A DNA stretch of 64,000 nt, from NCBI RefSeq assembly GCF_029964055.1, contig NZ_CP124836.1, forward strand, positions 1,178,001 through 1,242,000. Reading direction: 5' to 3'. Of the stretch, positions 18,515 to 27,354 are shown one piece after another. The stretch comes from Arthrobacter sp. EM1. Lineage in GTDB: Bacteria; Actinomycetota; Actinomycetes; Actinomycetales; Micrococcaceae. The notes below the pieces were generated by a model that was given only the letters and a program-made list of their open reading frames with translations, was not told the origin of the DNA and ran no database searches. Numbering within the stretch: position 1 is the stretch's first letter; every line of letters starts with the position of its first letter. The position numbers were made by a program, and so were the translations under genes.

Positions 18515-19260
18515 CGGTTCCCGAAAATCCCGGCGCGGCAGGGCGGGAACCCGCTGAGCCGCTGCCAACAGCAGTTCAGCCAACAGCAGTTCAGCCAACG
18601 GCGGCGCAGCTCGCCGAAGGTTACGCCGCCAAGGCCGGTCTGCACCGGTCCGGCAACGGCAACATCGACGTGCTCAAGAGCGCGGGCGGCATTCAGGGCA
18701 TTGCCGAGAGCATCCTCCCCGGCCTGGTCTTCCTGGTCGCTTTCACCATCGCGCGCGAGCTGCCCCTGGCGCTGGTCTCCGCGCTGGCCGTGGCGGCGGC
18801 GTTTACCGTCGCCCGACTCATCCAGCGCAAGCCGCTGACGCAGGCGCTGGCGGGAATTGCCGGCGTCGGGCTGTCCGCGTGGCTGGCCAACACCACGGGC
18901 AAGGCCGAGGACTTCTACGTCCCCGGATTCTTCACCAACGCCGCCTACATCGTGGTGATGGCGATCTCGATCGCCGTTCGCTGGCCGTTTGCGGGGCTGC
19001 TCTTCGGCTTCATCCGGAACGAAGGACTGGACTGGCGGAAGCAGCCAGCCCGGGTCAGGGCCTACCGGATCGGCACCTGGGTGATCATCGGGGTCCTGGC
19101 CCTTCGCCTGCTGGTCCAGCTTCCGCTGTACTTTATGGGCGAGGCGGGCTTCGCGGCCCTCGCCACAACGCGGTTGCTGATGGGAGCACCGCTGTACATC
19201 CTGGGCATCTGGGTTGCCTGGCTGCTGACCCGGCCCGCCCCAGCCGCAACCCCCAACTGA
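18511..19260 (+). CDS. DUF3159 membrane protein
   Basis: 249 residues. ATG overlaps the OB-fold gene stop (ATGA) and has an AGGAGGA ribosome-binding site. A short disordered N-terminus contains a duplicated VQPTAVQPTA stretch (18-bp direct repeat in DNA). Six hydrophobic segments follow, beginning with ESILPGLVFLVAFTIA and including the family motif VRWPFAGLLFGFIRNEGLDWR between segments 4 and 5. It is an integral membrane protein, perhaps a transporter or scaffold; function unknown. It closes the dut-DUF3710-OB-DUF3159 run, with a strong hairpin 5 nt downstream. Confidence 0.85.
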   Translation: MTVPENPGAAGREPAEPLPTAVQPTAVQPTAAQLAEGYAAKAGLHRSGNGNIDVLKSAGGIQGIAESILPGLVFLVAFTIARELPLALVSALAVAAAFTVARLIQRKPLTQALAGIAGVGLSAWLANTTGKAEDFYVPGFFTNAAYIVVMAISIAVRWPFAGLLFGFIRNEGLDWRKQPARVRAYRIGTWVIIGVLALRLLVQLPLYFMGEAGFAALATTRLLMGAPLYILGIWVAWLLTRPAPAATPN

Positions 19261-19264
19261 ACCG

Positions 19265-19287
19265 GCCGGCAACCGGGGGTTGCCGGC
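19265..19287. terminator. Bidirectional terminator hairpin
   Basis: A perfect 10-bp stem GCCGGCAACC/GGTTGCCGGC with a 3-nt loop lies between the convergent DUF3159 and ceoC genes. There is no T-tract, as is common in high-GC actinobacteria. Confidence 0.7.
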
Positions 19288-19296
19288 AACAGCCGG

Positions 19297-20040
19297 TTAG
19301 CCGTCGAAGCCGTCGAAGCCGTCGAAGACTTCGTGGGCGTGCGAGTCTTCGCCCTGCGGTTCCGCCGGCAGCTCGCCCTGGGACTCCGGCGAGAGCAGGG
19401 CACGCAGCTCGTCCTCTGCTGCGATTGTCGTGACGAAAAACAGCTCGTCCCCGCCGTCAATCACGTCATCCCGGCTCGGCGTGATTGGTGCCTGATCCCG
19501 CAGGATTGCCACAAGGGTCGAATCCTCGGGCCATTCGATGCCGCCCACGGTCAGTCCGACGACGTGTGAATCGTGCGGGACCGTGAACTCGACCAGCGAT
19601 GACACCCCGGTCTGCAGGGTCAGCAGCCGGACGAGGTCGCCGATCTCCACGGCCTCCTCGACCAGGGCAGTCATCAGCTGCGGGGTGTTCACCGCAACGT
19701 CGACGCCCCAGGAATCGTCGAACATCCAGTCATTCTTGGGGTTGTTGACCCGGCCTACCGTGCGTCCGACGCCGAACTCGGTCTTCGCCAGCAGCGAGAC
19801 CACCAGGTTGACCTTGTCGTCACCGGTAGCTGAGACCACGACGTCGGCGTCTTCCAGTTTCGCGTCCTGGAGGGTGCTCAGTTCGCAGGCATCGCCAACC
19901 AGCCAGTGGGCGCCCCGCAGTCCGCTTCGCCCGATTACCTCGGGCTTGAGGTCGATCAGCAGGATCTCGTGTTTGTGGGCCAGCAGTTCGCGCGCGATCG
20001 AGGAACCGACGCTTCCCGCCCCGACAATAACGACTTTCAC
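19297..20040 (-). CDS. ceoC: TrkA-family potassium uptake regulatory protein, second of pair
   Basis: 247 residues, GTG start directly abutting the TAA of the upstream paralog, with AAGGAG upstream. An RCK_N Rossmann domain (VVIVGAGSVGSSIARELL, about 3-20; Asp after the second strand, LLIDLKPE) binds NAD(H)/nucleotides, and an RCK_C domain (about 135-225) follows. TrkA/KtrA-type proteins gate potassium channels or transporters from the cytoplasmic side. The C-terminus ends in FDGFDGFDG, encoded by three 9-bp repeats (19300-19326), beyond the folded domain. No TrkH/KtrB channel subunit is in the window; the divergent KimA-like permease is the nearest candidate partner. Confidence 0.9.
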   Translation of the reverse strand: MKVVIVGAGSVGSSIARELLAHKHEILLIDLKPEVIGRSGLRGAHWLVGDACELSTLQDAKLEDADVVVSATGDDKVNLVVSLLAKTEFGVGRTVGRVNNPKNDWMFDDSWGVDVAVNTPQLMTALVEEAVEIGDLVRLLTLQTGVSSLVEFTVPHDSHVVGLTVGGIEWPEDSTLVAILRDQAPITPSRDDVIDGGDELFFVTTIAAEDELRALLSPESQGELPAEPQGEDSHAHEVFDGFDGFDG

Positions 20041-20712
20041 TTAGGACTCCTTGGCGGGGGGCTGGGCAAGAACATGGCCGACTTCGCTGCTGCGGTCCAC
20101 GCCCAGCATGGCGTGCACGGTGTCGCCATCCTGGTACAGGGTTCCGGCCGCGGGCAGCATCCCCTCACCGAACCGTGTCAGGTACGCGACGCGGATCCCG
20201 GCGGCCTTCTCGATCGAGGTGACCGGGTGGCCGATCCACGCGGTGTTCAGGTCCACTTCGGCGAGCACAAGGCGGCCCGAGGGGTCGCGATAGTCGCCGG
20301 CCAGGTGCTGTTCGGGCAGGATCCGCCGGAGCACCTGGTCCGCGCTCCAGCGCACTGCGGCGACCGTGGGGATGCCGAGCCGCTGGTAGATCTCAGCCCG
20401 GCCCGGGTCGTAAATCCTGGCGACCACGTGCGGGACGTGGAAGGTTTCGCGTGCCACACGGGTGGCCAGGATATTTGAATTGTCGCCGCTGGAGACAGCC
20501 GCGAAGGCATAGGCCTCCGCAACGCCGGCCTGCTTGAGGGTCTCGCGGTCAAAGCCGACGCCGGTGACCTTGCGGCCGGTGAAGCCCGTTCGGAGCCGAC
20601 GGAAGGCGCGGTCGTCCTGGTCGATGATGGCCACGGAGTGGCCCGCATCCTCGAGCGTGTGCGCGAGGGTTGCCCCCACGCGGCCGCAACCCATAATCAC
20701 GAAGTGCGCCAA
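20041..20712 (-). CDS. ceoB: TrkA-family potassium uptake regulatory protein, first of pair
   Basis: 223 residues from a TTG start preceded by GGAGG at 5 nt; upstream in-frame starts would add 20 residues that do not align with the family. The RCK_N Rossmann motif HFVIMGCGRVGATLAHTLE (about 3-21) and Asp in IIDQDD show nucleotide binding; the RCK_C domain occupies about 140-220. It is the first gene of the ceoB-ceoC pair known from M. tuberculosis, and divergent from the KimA-like permease with 166 nt between the starts. It probably forms hetero-octameric or tetrameric RCK rings with CeoC (inference). Confidence 0.9.
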   Translation of the reverse strand: MAHFVIMGCGRVGATLAHTLEDAGHSVAIIDQDDRAFRRLRTGFTGRKVTGVGFDRETLKQAGVAEAYAFAAVSSGDNSNILATRVARETFHVPHVVARIYDPGRAEIYQRLGIPTVAAVRWSADQVLRRILPEQHLAGDYRDPSGRLVLAEVDLNTAWIGHPVTSIEKAAGIRVAYLTRFGEGMLPAAGTLYQDGDTVHAMLGVDRSSEVGHVLAQPPAKES

Positions 20713-20866
20713 CCGTGCCTCCTCAAGCTTTGTGACTGCTACTGCGGAAAACTCTACCGGCCACGGCGCCACCTGGAGCCAGCCCCGCCGCTGCCGCGCC
20801 CCGGCGACCTGGAGCCGCCGCCGCGCGGCGCCCGGTCGCCGTCATGACATCGGGTCCGAATGCGAC

Positions 20867-20872
20867 TAGCTT
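20867..20872 (+). promoter_or_regulatory. Predicted -10 element of a leaderless promoter (KimA-like gene)
   Basis: TAGCTT lies 6 nt before the GTG at 20879, and no Shine-Dalgarno sequence is placed properly. The 166-nt divergent region shows no sign of a ydaO-type c-di-AMP riboswitch. Confidence 0.4.
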
Positions 20873-20878
20873 TGTGGA

Positions 20879-22855
20879 GTGCCGACAATATTCAATGCCG
20901 TGAAGCGGGTGCTGGTAGGCAAGCCCTTCCGGAACGACAGCCTGGCCCACACCCTGCTGCCGAAGCGGATCGCGCTTCCCATCTTCGCCTCCGACGCGCT
21001 GTCCTCAGTGGCCTACGCGCCCGACGAAATCCTCCTGACCCTGGCCTTGGCCGGCGTCAGCGCCGTGGCGTTCTCGCCCTGGGTGGGGCTGGCCGTCATG
21101 GTGGTGCTGCTGACTGTTGTCGCCTCCTACCGGCAAAACGTCCATGCCTACCCCTCCGGCGGCGGCGACTACGAGATCGCAAACGAGAACCTGGGCAAAT
21201 ATGCCGGGCTCACCGTCGCCTCCGCGCTGCTGGTCGACTACGTGCTGACCGTTGCGGTGTCGATGTCCTCGGCCGCGACGTACCTGACCTCCGCGGTGCC
21301 CGCACTGCACGGCCAGCAGGCCGCCATCGCGGTGATCGGCGTCGTGATCCTGGCCCTCGTTAACCTGCGAGGCATCAAGGAAGCCGGCAGCGTCTTCGCC
21401 GTCCCCACCTACATCTTTATGGCCTCCATCCTGGGTATGACGGCCATCGGCATCTTCCAGGCGGCCACCGGCCAACTGGGCGAAGCGCCCTCGGCAGCCT
21501 TCACGATCGTGCCTGCGGCGGGCTTCGACGAGGGAATGGTCGGCCTCGCCGGCGCCTTCCTGCTGCTCCGGGCCTTCTCTTCCGGCGCAGCGGCGCTGAC
21601 CGGGATTGAAGCCATCAGCAACGGTGTGCCGAATTTCCAGAAGCCCAAGTCCAAGAATGCGGCCACCACCCTGCTGCTGCTCGGCGTGATCGCGGCGTCC
21701 ATGCTGGCCGGGATCATCTACCTGGCCAACGCCACGAAGGTGCACATTGTGCTGGACCCTGCCACCGAGTTCCTGCTCGATGGCAAGCCGCTGGCGGAGG
21801 GCTATATCCAGAGTCCGGCGATCAGCCAGATTGCGCAGACCATTTTTGGAGCCGGCTCCATCCCCTTCTTCATTGTGGTCGCCGCCACCGGCGTGATCCT
21901 CGTCTTCGCCTCCAACACGGCGTTCAACGGCTTCCCGGTGCTTGGCTCGATCCTGGCCCAGGACGGTTACCTGCCTCGGCAGCTGCGCACCCGCGGGGAC
22001 CGGCTCGCCTTCAGCAATGGCGTCCTGGCGCTGGCAGCCGGCGCGTTGGTGCTGATCATCGCCTTCAACGCCGACGTCACCAAGCTCATCCAGCTCTACA
22101 TTGTGGGTGTTTTCATCTCCTTCACGATCAGCCAGCTCGGCATGATCCGGCACTGGGGCCGGGAACTGAAGCTCGCGAAGGACCCCGCCGTCAAGCTGCG
22201 TATGCTCAAGTCGCGCACCATCAACACGATCGGCTTCGGCATGACCGCGCTGGTCCTGGTGATTGTGCTGATCACCAAGTTCCAGCAGGGCGCGTGGATC
22301 GCGCTGCTGGCAATGTTCGCGCTGTTCCTCATCATGTGGAGCATCCGGTCGCACTATGACAACGTGGCCAAGGAACTCGCAGTCGATGAGGATTCCTCGC
22401 CGCGGGCCCTGCCCACCCGGGTGCACGCAGTCCTCCTCGTCTCCCACGTGCGCAAGCCGGTCCTTCGCGCCCTCGCCTATGCACGCGCGTCACGGCCCTC
22501 CCGGCTGGACGCCATCACCGTGGACATCAGCAGCGAAGAGACCGAACAGACGGTCGCGGACTGGGAGAAACTGGAAATCCCGGTACCGTTGACCGTGCTG
22601 GCCAGTCCGTTCCGTGAAACGGTCACCCCCATCATGGAGTACATCAAGAACATGCGGCGCGATTCGCCCCGCGACCTGATTGTGGTCTACATCCCCGAGT
22701 ACGTCGTGGGTAAGTGGTGGGAGCAACTGGTGCACAACCAGACCGCACTTCGCATCAAAACCCGGTTGCATTTCGAGCCCGGCGTGATGGTGGCCAGTGT
22801 GCCGTGGCAGCTGAAATCCTCCGAAGAAGCCAAGAGACTGCAGGACATCCAATGA
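20879..22855 (+). CDS. KimA-like potassium transporter (APC superfamily)
   Basis: 658 residues, GTG start. About twelve transmembrane helices (30-470) of the APC/KUP superfamily are followed by a cytosolic domain (about 480-658). Motifs agree with B. subtilis KimA: DALSSVAYAPDEIL, SYRQNVHAYPSGGGDYEI, LLVDYVLTVAVSMS, LTGIEAISNGVPNF, VGVFISFTISQLGMIRHW, and near the end VHNQTALRIKTRLHF and MVASVPWQLK. KimA is a proton-coupled high-affinity potassium importer inhibited by c-di-AMP. Generic databases often call such genes amino-acid permeases; the C-terminal domain and location beside two RCK genes favour potassium. The ATGA overlap with the next gene means translational coupling to an RNA methyltransferase. 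Confidence 0.85.
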   Translation: MPTIFNAVKRVLVGKPFRNDSLAHTLLPKRIALPIFASDALSSVAYAPDEILLTLALAGVSAVAFSPWVGLAVMVVLLTVVASYRQNVHAYPSGGGDYEIANENLGKYAGLTVASALLVDYVLTVAVSMSSAATYLTSAVPALHGQQAAIAVIGVVILALVNLRGIKEAGSVFAVPTYIFMASILGMTAIGIFQAATGQLGEAPSAAFTIVPAAGFDEGMVGLAGAFLLLRAFSSGAAALTGIEAISNGVPNFQKPKSKNAATTLLLLGVIAASMLAGIIYLANATKVHIVLDPATEFLLDGKPLAEGYIQSPAISQIAQTIFGAGSIPFFIVVAATGVILVFASNTAFNGFPVLGSILAQDGYLPRQLRTRGDRLAFSNGVLALAAGALVLIIAFNADVTKLIQLYIVGVFISFTISQLGMIRHWGRELKLAKDPAVKLRMLKSRTINTIGFGMTALVLVIVLITKFQQGAWIALLAMFALFLIMWSIRSHYDNVAKELAVDEDSSPRALPTRVHAVLLVSHVRKPVLRALAYARASRPSRLDAITVDISSEETEQTVADWEKLEIPVPLTVLASPFRETVTPIMEYIKNMRRDSPRDLIVVYIPEYVVGKWWEQLVHNQTALRIKTRLHFEPGVMVASVPWQLKSSEEAKRLQDIQ

Positions 22856-24225
22856 ACTCCGACACCCAGGCCCCAAACCGCACCGATCTCATCGTCGACG
22901 TCGGGCCGGTCGCCCACGGCGGGCACTGCGTCGCCCGGCATGAGGGCCGGGTGGTCTTTGTCCGGCACGGCATTCCCGGCGAGAGAGTCAAGGTCCGTCT
23001 CACCGAGTCCGGCGCGGACGCCAAGTTCTGGCGCGGCGACGTCGTGGAAGTCCTTGACGCATCCCCGGACCGGGTGGCGCACTTCTGGGACCTGGCCGAT
23101 TCCGCGCGTTCCTGGTCGCACCGTCACCCGCCCGTCGGAGGCGCAGAACTCGGCCACATCGCACTGACACGCCAGCGCAGCCTCAAGGCCGAGGTGCTGG
23201 CCGAGCAGCTGCACCGCCTGGCCGGCGTCGAACTGCCGCTGGCAGGGACGGACACCGCCGCAGGCTCCTTGGTCGAAGCCGTGGGGGAGGAGGGAACGAC
23301 GGCGCCGGCCGGCCTGGGCTGGCGCACCCGCGCCGGTTTCGCCGTGACCCCGGCCGGCAAACTTGGAATGCACGCGCACCGCTCCGATACCGTCCTTCCG
23401 GTCCGGGAGATGCCGCTGGCCGTTGACGCCATCAACAACCTCCGGCTCTGGGACATCGACCTGCAGGGCATTGAACGCATTGAGGTCGCCGCACCGGCGA
23501 ACGGCTCCCGGCCGCTGGTGCTCCTGGTCCCGGCCGCGGGCACCCGGGCCAAGCGGCTCAGCGCGGTCCTGGCCCAGCTGCCCGACGATGTTTCGGTGGC
23601 GAGCTTTGATCCGGTCAAAGGCGAGGTACTGCGGCTGCGCGGCCGCACCTATGTGCAGGAGACCGCGGCGGGGCACGACTACCGTGTGACCGGCGACGGC
23701 TTCTGGCAGATCCACCGCGAGGCCCCCGCCGCCCTCGTGGGGGCCGTGACCGGATTCCTGCACAACGGCGGGTTCCTGGAACCGGGGGCCGTTGTTGCGG
23801 ATCTCTACGCCGGGGTGGGCCTGTTCACCGCCCCGCTCGCGGACGCCGTCGGCGCCACGGGTTCGGTGCTCTCAGTCGAAGGGGCTCCCGGGACCAGCCG
23901 GGACGCACGCAAGAACCTCCATGATGCACCGCAGGTTGAGATCGTCCAGGGCCGGGTGGAACGCGTCCTGCGTGAAAAGGCGCGCAATTTCGACGCGATC
24001 CTGCTGGACCCGCCCCGGGCCGGTGCCGGCAAGGCCGTGGTAAACCAGCTGATCGGAGCCGGCCCCCGCGCCGTTGCCTACGTGTCCTGCGATCCGGCGT
24101 CCTTTGCCCGCGATGTCGGCTACTTCCAGCAATCCGGCTGGGAGCTGGCAGGGCTGCGGGCCTTTGACCTGTACCCGCATACCCACCACATGGAGACTGT
24201 GGCGCTACTGACTCCGCGGGGCTGA
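22852..24225 (+). CDS. TrmA/RlmD-type class I SAM-dependent RNA (uracil-5-)methyltransferase
   Basis: 457 residues, ATG overlapping the permease stop. A TRAM RNA-binding domain (about 8-65, DVGPVAHGGHCVARHEGRVVFV) precedes a central RNA-recognition part and a Rossmann methyltransferase domain with SAM motif VADLYAGVGLFTAPLA (about 320), the motif LLDPPRAGAG (about 383) and the nucleophilic Cys in YVSCDPASFARD (about 410). The conserved base-catalyst Glu may be in the final TVALL segment region (HTHHMETVALL). No four-cysteine iron-sulfur cluster motif is seen, so it is not a typical RlmD. Target base (tRNA U54 or rRNA) cannot be decided from sequence. Confidence 0.88.
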   Translation: MNSDTQAPNRTDLIVDVGPVAHGGHCVARHEGRVVFVRHGIPGERVKVRLTESGADAKFWRGDVVEVLDASPDRVAHFWDLADSARSWSHRHPPVGGAELGHIALTRQRSLKAEVLAEQLHRLAGVELPLAGTDTAAGSLVEAVGEEGTTAPAGLGWRTRAGFAVTPAGKLGMHAHRSDTVLPVREMPLAVDAINNLRLWDIDLQGIERIEVAAPANGSRPLVLLVPAAGTRAKRLSAVLAQLPDDVSVASFDPVKGEVLRLRGRTYVQETAAGHDYRVTGDGFWQIHREAPAALVGAVTGFLHNGGFLEPGAVVADLYAGVGLFTAPLADAVGATGSVLSVEGAPGTSRDARKNLHDAPQVEIVQGRVERVLREKARNFDAILLDPPRAGAGKAVVNQLIGAGPRAVAYVSCDPASFARDVGYFQQSGWELAGLRAFDLYPHTHHMETVALLTPRG

Positions 24226-24323
24226 GGCCACTAGGATGGGCGAAGTAGTCCGACGTCGCGCTCCGTACCCACGGCTGACCTCCTGCACCCTGTACCGATC
24301 CTTGTGCGAGCAAGGCCAAGCAT

Positions 24324-24343
24324 TAGTTAGGGCCACCTAACTA
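24324..24343. promoter_or_regulatory. Perfect palindrome upstream of aconitase, IdeR/DmdR-like operator candidate
   Basis: TAGTTAGG-GCCA-CCTAACTA is a perfect 8-bp inverted repeat 54 nt before acnA. The overlapping 19-mer 24322-24340 agrees at 14 of 19 positions (hand count) with the DmdR/IdeR iron box recalled from Streptomyces (TTAGGTTAGGCTCACCTAA). An iron-dependent repressor is plausible for an iron-sulfur enzyme, but a TetR-type regulator such as AcnR cannot be excluded. Confidence 0.5.
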
Positions 24344-24396
24344 GCAAGGGGTCTGCGGCGCGACAAAGATGAAACTGTTGCGAGAGGAGTCCTGTG

Positions 24397-27222
24397 ATGA
24401 GCATTGTGGACAGCTTCGGTTCAAAAGGCAAACTTAATGTTGCCGGTACCGAATACGAAATTTTCCGGTTGAACTCCGTCGAAGGTGCAGAAAACCTTCC
24501 GTTCAGCCTCAAGGTATTGCTTGAAAACCTGTTGAGGACCGAGGACGGCGCGAACATTACGGCCGACCACGTCCGCGCTTTGGCCGGCTGGGACCCCAGC
24601 GCCGAGCCCGACACTGAAATCCAGTTCACGCCGGCGCGCGTGATCATGCAGGACTTCACTGGCGTGCCCTGCGTAGTGGACCTTGCCACCATGCGTGAGG
24701 CCGTCAAGGAACTTGGCGGGGACCCCAAGCGGGTCAACCCGTTGGCTCCCGCCGAGATGGTGATTGACCACTCCGTGCAGATCGACGCCTTCGGCAACTC
24801 CGGCGCACTGGAGCGCAACATGGAGATCGAGTACCAGCGCAACGGCGAGCGGTACCAGTTCCTGCGGTGGGGCCAGACCGCATTTGATGACTTCAAGGTT
24901 GTCCCGCCGGGGACCGGCATTGTGCACCAGGTCAACATCGAATACCTGGCCCGCACGGTCATGACCCGCGAGGTCGACACCGAGTCCGGCTCAGTCGTCC
25001 GGGCCTACCCGGACACCTGCGTCGGCACCGACTCGCACACCACCATGGTCAATGGCATGGGTGTGCTGGGCTGGGGCGTTGGCGGCATCGAAGCCGAGGC
25101 AGCCATGCTTGGCCAGCCCGTCTCCATGCTGATCCCGCGCGTTGTGGGCTTCAAGCTGACCGGGTCCATCCCGGCCGGCGCGACCGCCACCGACGTCGTC
25201 CTGACCATCACCGAGCAGCTGCGCAAGCACGGAGTGGTCGGCAAGTTTGTCGAGTTCTACGGCGAAGGCGTTGCGGCCGTGCCGCTGGCCAACCGCGCCA
25301 CCATCGGCAACATGAGCCCGGAGTTCGGCTCCACGGCCGCCATGTTCCCGATCGACGACGTTACCTTGGACTACCTGCGCCTCACCGGCCGCTCGGACGA
25401 GAACGTCGCCTTGGTGGAGTCCTACGCTAAGGAACAGGGCCTCTGGCACGATCCGTCACGTGAGATCAAGTTCTCCGAGTACCTCGAACTGGACCTGTCG
25501 ACGGTTGTTCCGTCGATTTCCGGCCCGAAGCGCCCCCAGGACCGCATCATCCTCACCGAGTCCAAGGCCCAGTTCCGCCAGGACCTGCGCAACTATGTGA
25601 AGGAAGACCTCGTCGGCGGCAGCGTCGATGAGGCCATTGACGAGAGCTTCCCGGCGTCCGATACCCCGTCCTTCACCGCCACCAAGACGCACCTGACAGA
25701 CGAGGCCCCGCACGCGCACGGGCCGAAGTCCAACGGCCGGCCGTCAAAGAAAGTCAGTGTCAAGACCGCTGACGGCCGCGAGTTCGAGCTGGACCACGGC
25801 GCAGTGTCGATCGCCTCGATCACTTCCTGCACCAACACGTCCAACCCGTCCGTGATGCTGGCCGCCGCGCTTTTGGCCCGCAACGCCGTCGACAAGGGCC
25901 TGACCTCGAAGCCGTGGGTCAAGACCTCCGTGGCTCCCGGTTCCAAGGTTGTCACCGACTACTACAACAAGTCGGGCCTGACCCCCTACCTGGAGAAGCT
26001 CGGCTTCTACATCGTCGGTTACGGCTGCGCGACCTGCATCGGAAACTCCGGCCCGCTCGACGCCGAAATCTCCGAGGCCATCGCGGCCAACGATCTTTCC
26101 GTTGCAGCTGTGCTGTCCGGTAACCGCAACTTCGAGGGCCGGATCAACCCGGACGTGAAGATGAACTACCTGGCGTCCCCGCCGCTGGTCATCGCCTACG
26201 CCCTCGCCGGCACCATGGACTTCGATTTTGATGCTGACCCGCTGGGCCAGGATGAGGCCGGCAACGACGTTTTCCTGAAGGACATCTGGCCGAACCCGGT
26301 TGAGGTCCAGCAGGTAATCGATTCCTCGATCGACAAGGAAATGTTCGCCCGCGGCTACGAGGGCGTCTTCGACGGCGACGACCGCTGGAAAGCTCTCTCC
26401 ACGCCGGCCGGCGACACATTCGCCTGGGACCCTAAGTCCACCTACGTCCGCAAGCCCCCGTACTTCGACGGCATGAAGGCGGAGCCGGAGCCCGTCAAGG
26501 ACATCACCGGCGCCCGGGTGCTGCTGAAGCTTGGCGATTCCGTCACCACCGACCACATCTCACCGGCGGGTTCCTTCAAGTCGGACACCCCTGCCGGTCA
26601 GTACCTGCTGGCCAACGGTGTGGAGCGCAAGGACTTCAACTCCTACGGCTCACGCCGTGGCAACCATGAGGTGATGATCCGCGGTACGTTCGCGAATATC
26701 CGGATCAAGAACCAGATCCTGGACGGCGTCGAAGGTGGCTTCACCCGTGACTTCACCCAGGCCGACGGCCCGCAGGCCTACGTCTACGACGCCGCGCAGA
26801 ACTACGAGGCGGCCGGCATCCCGCTGGTGGTCCTCGCCGGCAAGGAGTATGGCTCCGGCTCGTCGCGTGACTGGGCAGCCAAGGGAACTGCGCTGCTGGG
26901 CGTCAAGGCTGTAGTTGCCGAAAGCTACGAGCGCATCCACCGCTCCAACCTGATCGGCATGGGCGTCCTGCCCCTGCAGTACCCGGCCGGCCAGAACGCG
27001 GCCAGCCTCGGGTTGACCGGCATGGAAACCTTCGCCGTTGAGGGCGTCACAGCCCTTAACGAGGGCACCACACCCAAGACGCTGAAGGTCACTGCCACGG
27101 CCGAGGACGGTACCGTCACGAGCTTCGATGCGGTCCTGCGCATCGATACCCCGGGCGAGGCCGATTACTACCGCAACGGCGGCATCCTGCAGTACGTGCT
27201 GCGGCAGATCTCCGCGAACTAG
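24397..27222 (+). CDS. acnA: Aconitate hydratase A
   Basis: 941 residues from ATG 24397, 6 nt after GAGAGGAGT; a GTG one codon earlier is possible. Interconverts citrate and isocitrate in the TCA cycle using a [4Fe-4S] cluster. Cluster cysteines are in [13 protein letters not shown] (about 470) and [14 protein letters not shown] (about 540). Substrate motifs include [24 protein letters not shown] (about 210) and the C-terminal swivel domain [10 protein letters not shown] (about 825). Length and motifs are typical of the AcnA/IRP type. An inserted, acidic-to-basic segment (about 405-450, [14 protein letters not shown]) is a known actinobacterial feature. Monocistronic with a terminator downstream. 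Confidence 0.97.
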   Translation: MSIVDSFGSKGKLNVAGTEYEIFRLNSVEGAENLPFSLKVLLENLLRTEDGANITADHVRALAGWDPSAEPDTEIQFTPARVIMQDFTGVPCVVDLATMREAVKELGGDPKRVNPLAPAEMVIDHSVQIDAFGNSGALERNMEIEYQRNGERYQFLRWGQTAFDDFKVVPPGTGIVHQVNIEYLARTVMTREVDTESGSVVRAYPDTCVGTDSHTTMVNGMGVLGWGVGGIEAEAAMLGQPVSMLIPRVVGFKLTGSIPAGATATDVVLTITEQLRKHGVVGKFVEFYGEGVAAVPLANRATIGNMSPEFGSTAAMFPIDDVTLDYLRLTGRSDENVALVESYAKEQGLWHDPSREIKFSEYLELDLSTVVPSISGPKRPQDRIILTESKAQFRQDLRNYVKEDLVGGSVDEAIDESFPASDTPSFTATKTHLTDEAPHAHGPKSNGRPSKKVSVKTADGREFELDHGAVSIASITSCTNTSNPSVMLAAALLARNAVDKGLTSKPWVKTSVAPGSKVVTDYYNKSGLTPYLEKLGFYIVGYGCATCIGNSGPLDAEISEAIAANDLSVAAVLSGNRNFEGRINPDVKMNYLASPPLVIAYALAGTMDFDFDADPLGQDEAGNDVFLKDIWPNPVEVQQVIDSSIDKEMFARGYEGVFDGDDRWKALSTPAGDTFAWDPKSTYVRKPPYFDGMKAEPEPVKDITGARVLLKLGDSVTTDHISPAGSFKSDTPAGQYLLANGVERKDFNSYGSRRGNHEVMIRGTFANIRIKNQILDGVEGGFTRDFTQADGPQAYVYDAAQNYEAAGIPLVVLAGKEYGSGSSRDWAAKGTALLGVKAVVAESYERIHRSNLIGMGVLPLQYPAGQNAASLGLTGMETFAVEGVTALNEGTTPKTLKVTATAEDGTVTSFDAVLRIDTPGEADYYRNGGILQYVLRQISAN

Positions 27223-27245
27223 CCGCAGTCCGGAAGTATCAACCC

Positions 27246-27282
27246 GAAAGCCCCGGCCCGTTCCCGACGGACCGGGGCTTTC
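27246..27282 (+). terminator. Terminator of acnA
   Basis: An 11-bp perfect stem GAAAGCCCCGG/CCGGGGCTTTC with a 15-nt loop starts 24 nt after the acnA stop. Confidence 0.8.
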
Positions 27283-27314
27283 GTGGCCCGGCACCGGCGC
27301 CATGCCTGAGGCGT

Positions 27315-27320
27315 TAGAGT
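27315..27320 (+). promoter_or_regulatory. Predicted -10 element of dxs
   Basis: TAGAGT inside the 11-mer GGCGTTAGAGT (27310-27320). The identical 11-mer lies before dut (16654-16664). A start about 7 nt on would give a leader of about 30 nt that includes the strong ribosome-binding site AAGGAGGGG of dxs. Confidence 0.4.
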
Positions 27321-27354
27321 TAAAAGGCATGTCTACCACCCGAAGGAGGGGCCG

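Noticed and set aside
20713-20878. c-di-AMP (ydaO) riboswitch before the KimA-like gene
   Set aside because: The gap is only 166 nt and shows none of the conserved ydaO blocks; a leaderless start is more likely.
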